Made by a program: the position numbers and the translations under genes. 64,000 nt of DNA. Source: Molanna angustata. Taxonomy: Eukaryota; Arthropoda; Insecta; Trichoptera; Molannidae. Position 1 is the first letter of the stretch, and each line of letters begins with the position of its first letter. The DNA is taken from assembly GCA_963576475.1 (NCBI GenBank), contig OY754984.1, positions 19,679,215 through 19,743,214 on the forward strand. The letters are read 5' to 3'. The notes beneath the pieces were generated by a model. That model did not search any database, was not told the DNA's origin, and worked only from the letters and a program-made list of their open reading frames with translations. This document shows, in pieces, positions 60,195-64,000 of this stretch.

Positions 60195-61325
60195 TTACTT
60201 TACTTTACTTTTTGTATGGCTACGGCTTTTCCTGCGCCTTTGGCTGCGTCATTGAGTAGTTCCCTTCTACACTCTTGGCTCCCGTTCGGCCAGCCACTTC
60301 ACAGCTTCTGGAGTCGCCCTATGGATGTCCATCCAGTCTCCTTCATACCTCCGTATCGGGCACTCCTCTACTAGATGCTGGATAGTTTGGCTTCTTGCTC
60401 CACAGTCACATTCTGGAGAATCCCTTTTTCCCCATTTCCACATTTGGTAGTTACATCGTCCTTGACCTGTACGAATTCTGTTTTGCTGAATCCAAACTTT
60501 TCGGGGAAGGTTATAACCTGGGACCCTTTCGTTAGGGTCTAGAATAATATGTTTGTTTAATACCAGGTCTGAATCATTCCACCTCTCTTTCCATGCTCTA
60601 GGCAAGTTGAATTCGCCGAGTAGCTTCGACCAAACAGGCTTTCTGGACTTCAGTCGTTGTCTTGGTGGACGGAATATATCTTGAAATGCGGGAATTGCGG
60701 GATTCTTTTCAATCTTGGCAAGTTCTCTAGATGTAGCCTGGCTCCTGCGCAAATCAGGAGGAGCAATGTTCGAAAGCACAGGGAGCCACGGGAGTGCAGT
60801 TGGCCTTACGCATCCGGTGATTGTCCTCATTGTTTTATTTAATTCGGCATCAAGGGTTTTGCAATGGACGCTTCTCTCCCACACTGGTGCGCAGTACTCC
60901 GCCGCACTATAAACGAGAGCAACCGCTGATGTACGCAGCACTTTAGCAGTGCTGCCCCAAGTTGTTCCGGTGAGCTTCATAATTATGTTGTTCCTAGCTT
61001 TCACTTTGTTTTTTAACGCTTGCAAGTGTGGACCGTAAGTTAGTGACCTATCAAGTTTTACTCCGAGATACCTAGGATTGCGGTCGTTTGGGACAATTTC
61101 ATCACACATGAAGATATTTAGTTCCCTGTCTGCTTGTTGGTTGTTAAGGTGCAGAGTTGTCGCAACTGTCTTTCTAGGGTTCGGCTTCAGGTGCCATTTC
61201 TCGAAGTATTTTTGCATAATCTGTAGGTCAGTATTTAGAACGGGTTCCAATTCATCAAAGGTTTTTGCATGTGCCACGATCGCTATATCATTGTCATTGG
61301 GAATACACAAATTATAAGTATCCAA
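60195..61325 (-). pseudogene. 5'-truncated LINE, RT end and C-terminus
   Basis: A minus-strand frame of about 350 codons with no internal stop. It starts near the RT thumb (NDNDIAIVAHAKTFDEL, where a YADD box would just precede) and contains RYLGVKLDRSLTYGPHL, YSAAEYCAPVWERS, TGCVRPTALPWLPVL, NRIRTGQGRC, CDCGARSQTIQHLVEECP and WLAEREPRV before the stop. The 3' tail is a (AAAGT)n repeat at 60196-60212. 5' truncation removes endonuclease and most RT. The ACVRPTPLPWLPVL/CDCG pattern is common to several insect LINE groups; I do not assign a clade. Confidence 0.8.
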
Positions 61326-61599
61326 ATCCTTTGATATCTTAAGTACCTATCTTATATATCATTTTATTTTGATCTTTTAAATCATTTACAACTTACGCAT
61401 TGTTCTGCTAATTCTTTTGAGGAAGAACATAATGGTAGTAGGTAATGATAATTGAGTGTTAATATTTGTAGTAATTAAGAGGACATATCACGCTAAACCT
61501 AGTGACTGAAAATATGATATATTAAAACCGCCTAATGCATTATAAAGATACGCTTTAGTAAGGGTAACTGTCGCGTGCGTTAAAATGGTTTATATTACA

Positions 61600-62475
61600 T
61601 ACATACCATCACGCCATGTCCCTTGCGGGGTAGGCAAAGAGAACCGAACACCACATTTTTCTATCCTGGCACGCATTTCTCGCCTCGTCCACATTCATGC
61701 ATCGTCTCATACATGTTCGTCTGTTGCTCACACTTCTAACATTTCCGTCTTTCAGAATATCGTTCACATGGTCGTTCCATCCCTTTCTTGGGCGTCCCCG
61801 ACCTCTCATTTCATTCCTTTCCGCTCTGTATATTTTCTTCGTCAGGCGCTCCTCATTCATTCTCCCCATGTGACCAAACCATCTCAATGTGTTCACCTTC
61901 ATTCTAGTAATGACATCTTTCTTCAACTTACATTCTTTCCTTATGTCCTCATTTCTTACCCTGTCATACATCGTTCTATTACAAATTCTTCTTTTCATTC
62001 ATTTCAACTGCATTTATTCTGCTTTCATGCGTCTTCTGCCATGTCCAGGTTTCACTTGCATACGTCAAGGTTGGCACTACGATGGCGTTATGAATGGCAA
62101 CTTTGGCATCCTTTGATATGTTGCGGTCATTCATAATTGGTCTAAGTGCTCCATTCACTCTGTTTCCTGCCATAACTCTTCTTTCGATCTCTTTATCAAG
62201 CCGTCCATTCCGTCGAAATATGCTTCCTAAGTATACATATTCGTCGACTTGCTCGAGCCATTCATTCTCTACCCTTATTTTACACGCTGTTCTGCTTTCA
62301 CTCTTTTCAAAGACCATTGTCTTTGATTTGCTAGCATTCACCCTAAGTCCGTTCTCTATGCATCCTTCATATACCATACTTACAAGATACTGTAACTCTT
62401 CCATACTTTCTGCTAATAGAACTTTATCGTCTGCATACATCAAATCTCGCACCATTACAGTACTCAATTGCATAC
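61600..62475 (-). pseudogene. RTE LINE, RT end and C-terminus
   Basis: Upstream frame (62473-61982): LMYADDKVLLAESMEELQYL (RT box), LRVNASKSKTMVF, VDEYVYLGSIFRRNGRLDKE, PTLTYASETW. After a frameshift near 61990 the second frame runs RICNRTMYDRVRNEDIRKEC to RGRGRPRKGWNDHVNDIL, CMRRCMNVDEARNACQDR and AYPARDMA. The tail is (ATGT)n-like at 61592-61610. It is closely related to 57190-57600 and 46549-46633. Confidence 0.85.
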
Positions 62476-62754
62476 CCTTGCTTTCATACTTAAGGGCTCT
62501 TTTTTTTGCATTTAAAAAAAAAACCTGACTTGAAATGAATAATATTGTCGGTCATTAATTTAGATTTTATGCACTCTTTAAGCACAAAAAAGATTTATTT
62601 TTCTACGACATAGTTATGGAGTAATTTAAAAAAAGACGTAATAAAGGATATTTTAAATAATTTATGCTGAATTTTAATATTGTGTGACAAAAATTCACTA
62701 GAAAAATGTTGAAAATACTAGTGTATTTTTTTTAGAAACACATTACCCCATATT

Positions 62755-63116
62755 CAGTAACTATTGTAATTAAAATAGAAACATACTAAAATTGTGGATT
62801 TACGGTCTTATTTTAGCGTTATAAAATATCAACTTGGACTAAATGGAATAGGAACGTACCTATATTGGCCGGAACATTCTTAAAAAGTTACTGAATTAGA
62901 CGTATTTTGAATAATTATAAAAATGATGAAAATATCTTAATTATTATAATTATTCATAATACATCTGATTCGGTAACTTTTTAAGAACGTTCCGGCCAAA
63001 ATAGGTACGTTCCTTTTCCTTTTAGTCCAAGTTGATATTTTATAACGCTGAAATAAGACCGTAAATCTAAAATCTACAATTTTAGAACGTTCCTAATTTA
63101 GTTCCAATAGTTACTG
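62755..63116. mobile_element. 362-bp foldback element
   Basis: It begins CAGTAACTATTG and ends with the inverse CAATAGTTACTG, and almost the whole length is self-complementary (AACGTTCCGGCCAAAATAGG near 62988 mirrors CCTATATTGGCCGGAACATT near 62861). The ~20-base centre is AT-rich. A half copy lies at 15296-15489. No target duplication is clear. Confidence 0.8.
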
Positions 63117-63187
63117 CGTAGGTACTGTTACACATATTTGAGAAATGTGATTTAAAATTGGTGTGTTTACGTTTATATTCCCCCTTA

Positions 63188-63388
63188 ATCCAACTGTCGA
63201 TTTGTTCAGGAGAACTTTGTTCTCTTAACATATCGACAATGTTTCAAGCCAGGATACGCGAGAATTGTATGCAGAGGTCTACTCTTTTCACGGTTTTTCC
63301 AACTTTGAAGTCAAAAAACACTAAGAGGCTTCGCAGCATATATGTTCCATACACGGATTTACTCAGAATTCGGAGTAGAACATTTCGT

Positions 63389-63444
<56 letters not shown>

Positions 63445-64000
63445 TATAACTTTTGATCCGCTGAATTATCAGAGCCCAAAATTTCAGAATATATAGACAG
63501 TTATAGGCCTACAAAACTTTTATACTCAGAATTTTGAATTTTTGTTTCAGTCAGGGGTTATCAACTTTTGAAATTTTGGTTTATTTTTCCATATATCTCA
63601 GAAACCATAAAAGCTAGAACGCTGAAAATTGGTATAAACATAGACAAATACAAAATCTCAAATTAATGAGTTTAACTGCCTATATTTCAAAATTTTTTAA
63701 CTTTTTAAAATATCGAAAAAAGCCGAAACACCCCAACTAGATAATTTAATTTTCTATAAAAAACATCAACATTGTATTAGCACATCCCAATTACTTTTAA
63801 CAGTTTTTATAAAAATTTAATTTAGTGACGACATTGCTTCATACAATTTGTATGGCAGTCGCTTATACACAATATGTAAGAAGACTTAATAGTTTGATAG
63901 GTACTTAATATCCAAACATACATACATTACCATCATGCTGTTTTCATATTCCGGGTAGGAAAAGAGGACTGACCTCCATACTGTCCTATCTTGACATACA
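63188..64000 (+). mobile_element. Helentron-like element, copy a (cut by window end)
   Basis: It starts ATCCAACTGTCGAT, continues to ACTCAGAATTCGGAGTAGAA, then a ~54-bp (TG)n tract with one C interruption (63387-63440) and CCCTTATAACTTTTGATCCG. The body matches 49801-50410 with a ~70-bp deletion near 63665. It runs off the window before the 3' hairpin. Confidence 0.7.

Overview
This is eukaryotic nuclear DNA, almost certainly from an insect. It is AT-rich, has spliced genes with GT-AG introns, and is saturated with retrotransposons, SINEs and inverted-repeat DNA elements. The best host marker is a complete six-exon cyclin-dependent kinase 1 gene whose activation segment reads DFGLGR, as I recall for insect CDK1. 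I cannot fix the order (Lepidoptera or Coleoptera both seem possible). There is nothing prokaryotic: no CRISPR array, operon or rRNA.

Layout. 1-10 kb holds two adjacent, divergently oriented genes for secreted proteins, each with a signal peptide on a short first exon ending in phase 0. The minus-strand gene (595-2558) encodes a 92-residue cationic peptide with an amphipathic helix and was assembled here from two small exons. The plus-strand gene (5465-9903) encodes a 666-residue Lys/Ser-rich protein with about seven repeats of ~57 residues. 10-16 kb is an intergenic graveyard of MITEs, including a Harbinger-type element with TAA duplications and a long inverted-repeat element carrying a SINE. 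16.4-27.3 kb is CDK1 on the minus strand, with transposon fragments in every large intron. 28.3-41.5 kb is one Ty3/gypsy LTR retrotransposon, about 1 kb upstream of the CDK1 start and in the same orientation, with a 4-bp target duplication and LTRs differing at only about six sites. It has been hit three times: a LINE in pol, a 950-bp inverted-repeat element between gag and pol, and a LINE in its 5' LTR. 43.9-44.6 kb is an element with perfect 92-bp inverted arms and a small minisatellite. 48-57 kb is a Helentron-like non-autonomous element containing an uninterrupted 1,659-bp (TG)n array; a nearly full-length R1-type LINE sits in it, and another LINE fragment sits inside that LINE. 57-64 kb holds decayed LINE 3' ends, a foldback element and a second Helentron-like copy with only a ~54-bp (TG)n tract.

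How it works together. The host content is three genes: a cell-cycle kinase and two secreted proteins. No metabolic or operonic logic links them. Most of the window is selfish DNA whose nested order can be read directly: gypsy, then three insertions into it; Helentron-like element, then R1 LINE, then LINE fragment.
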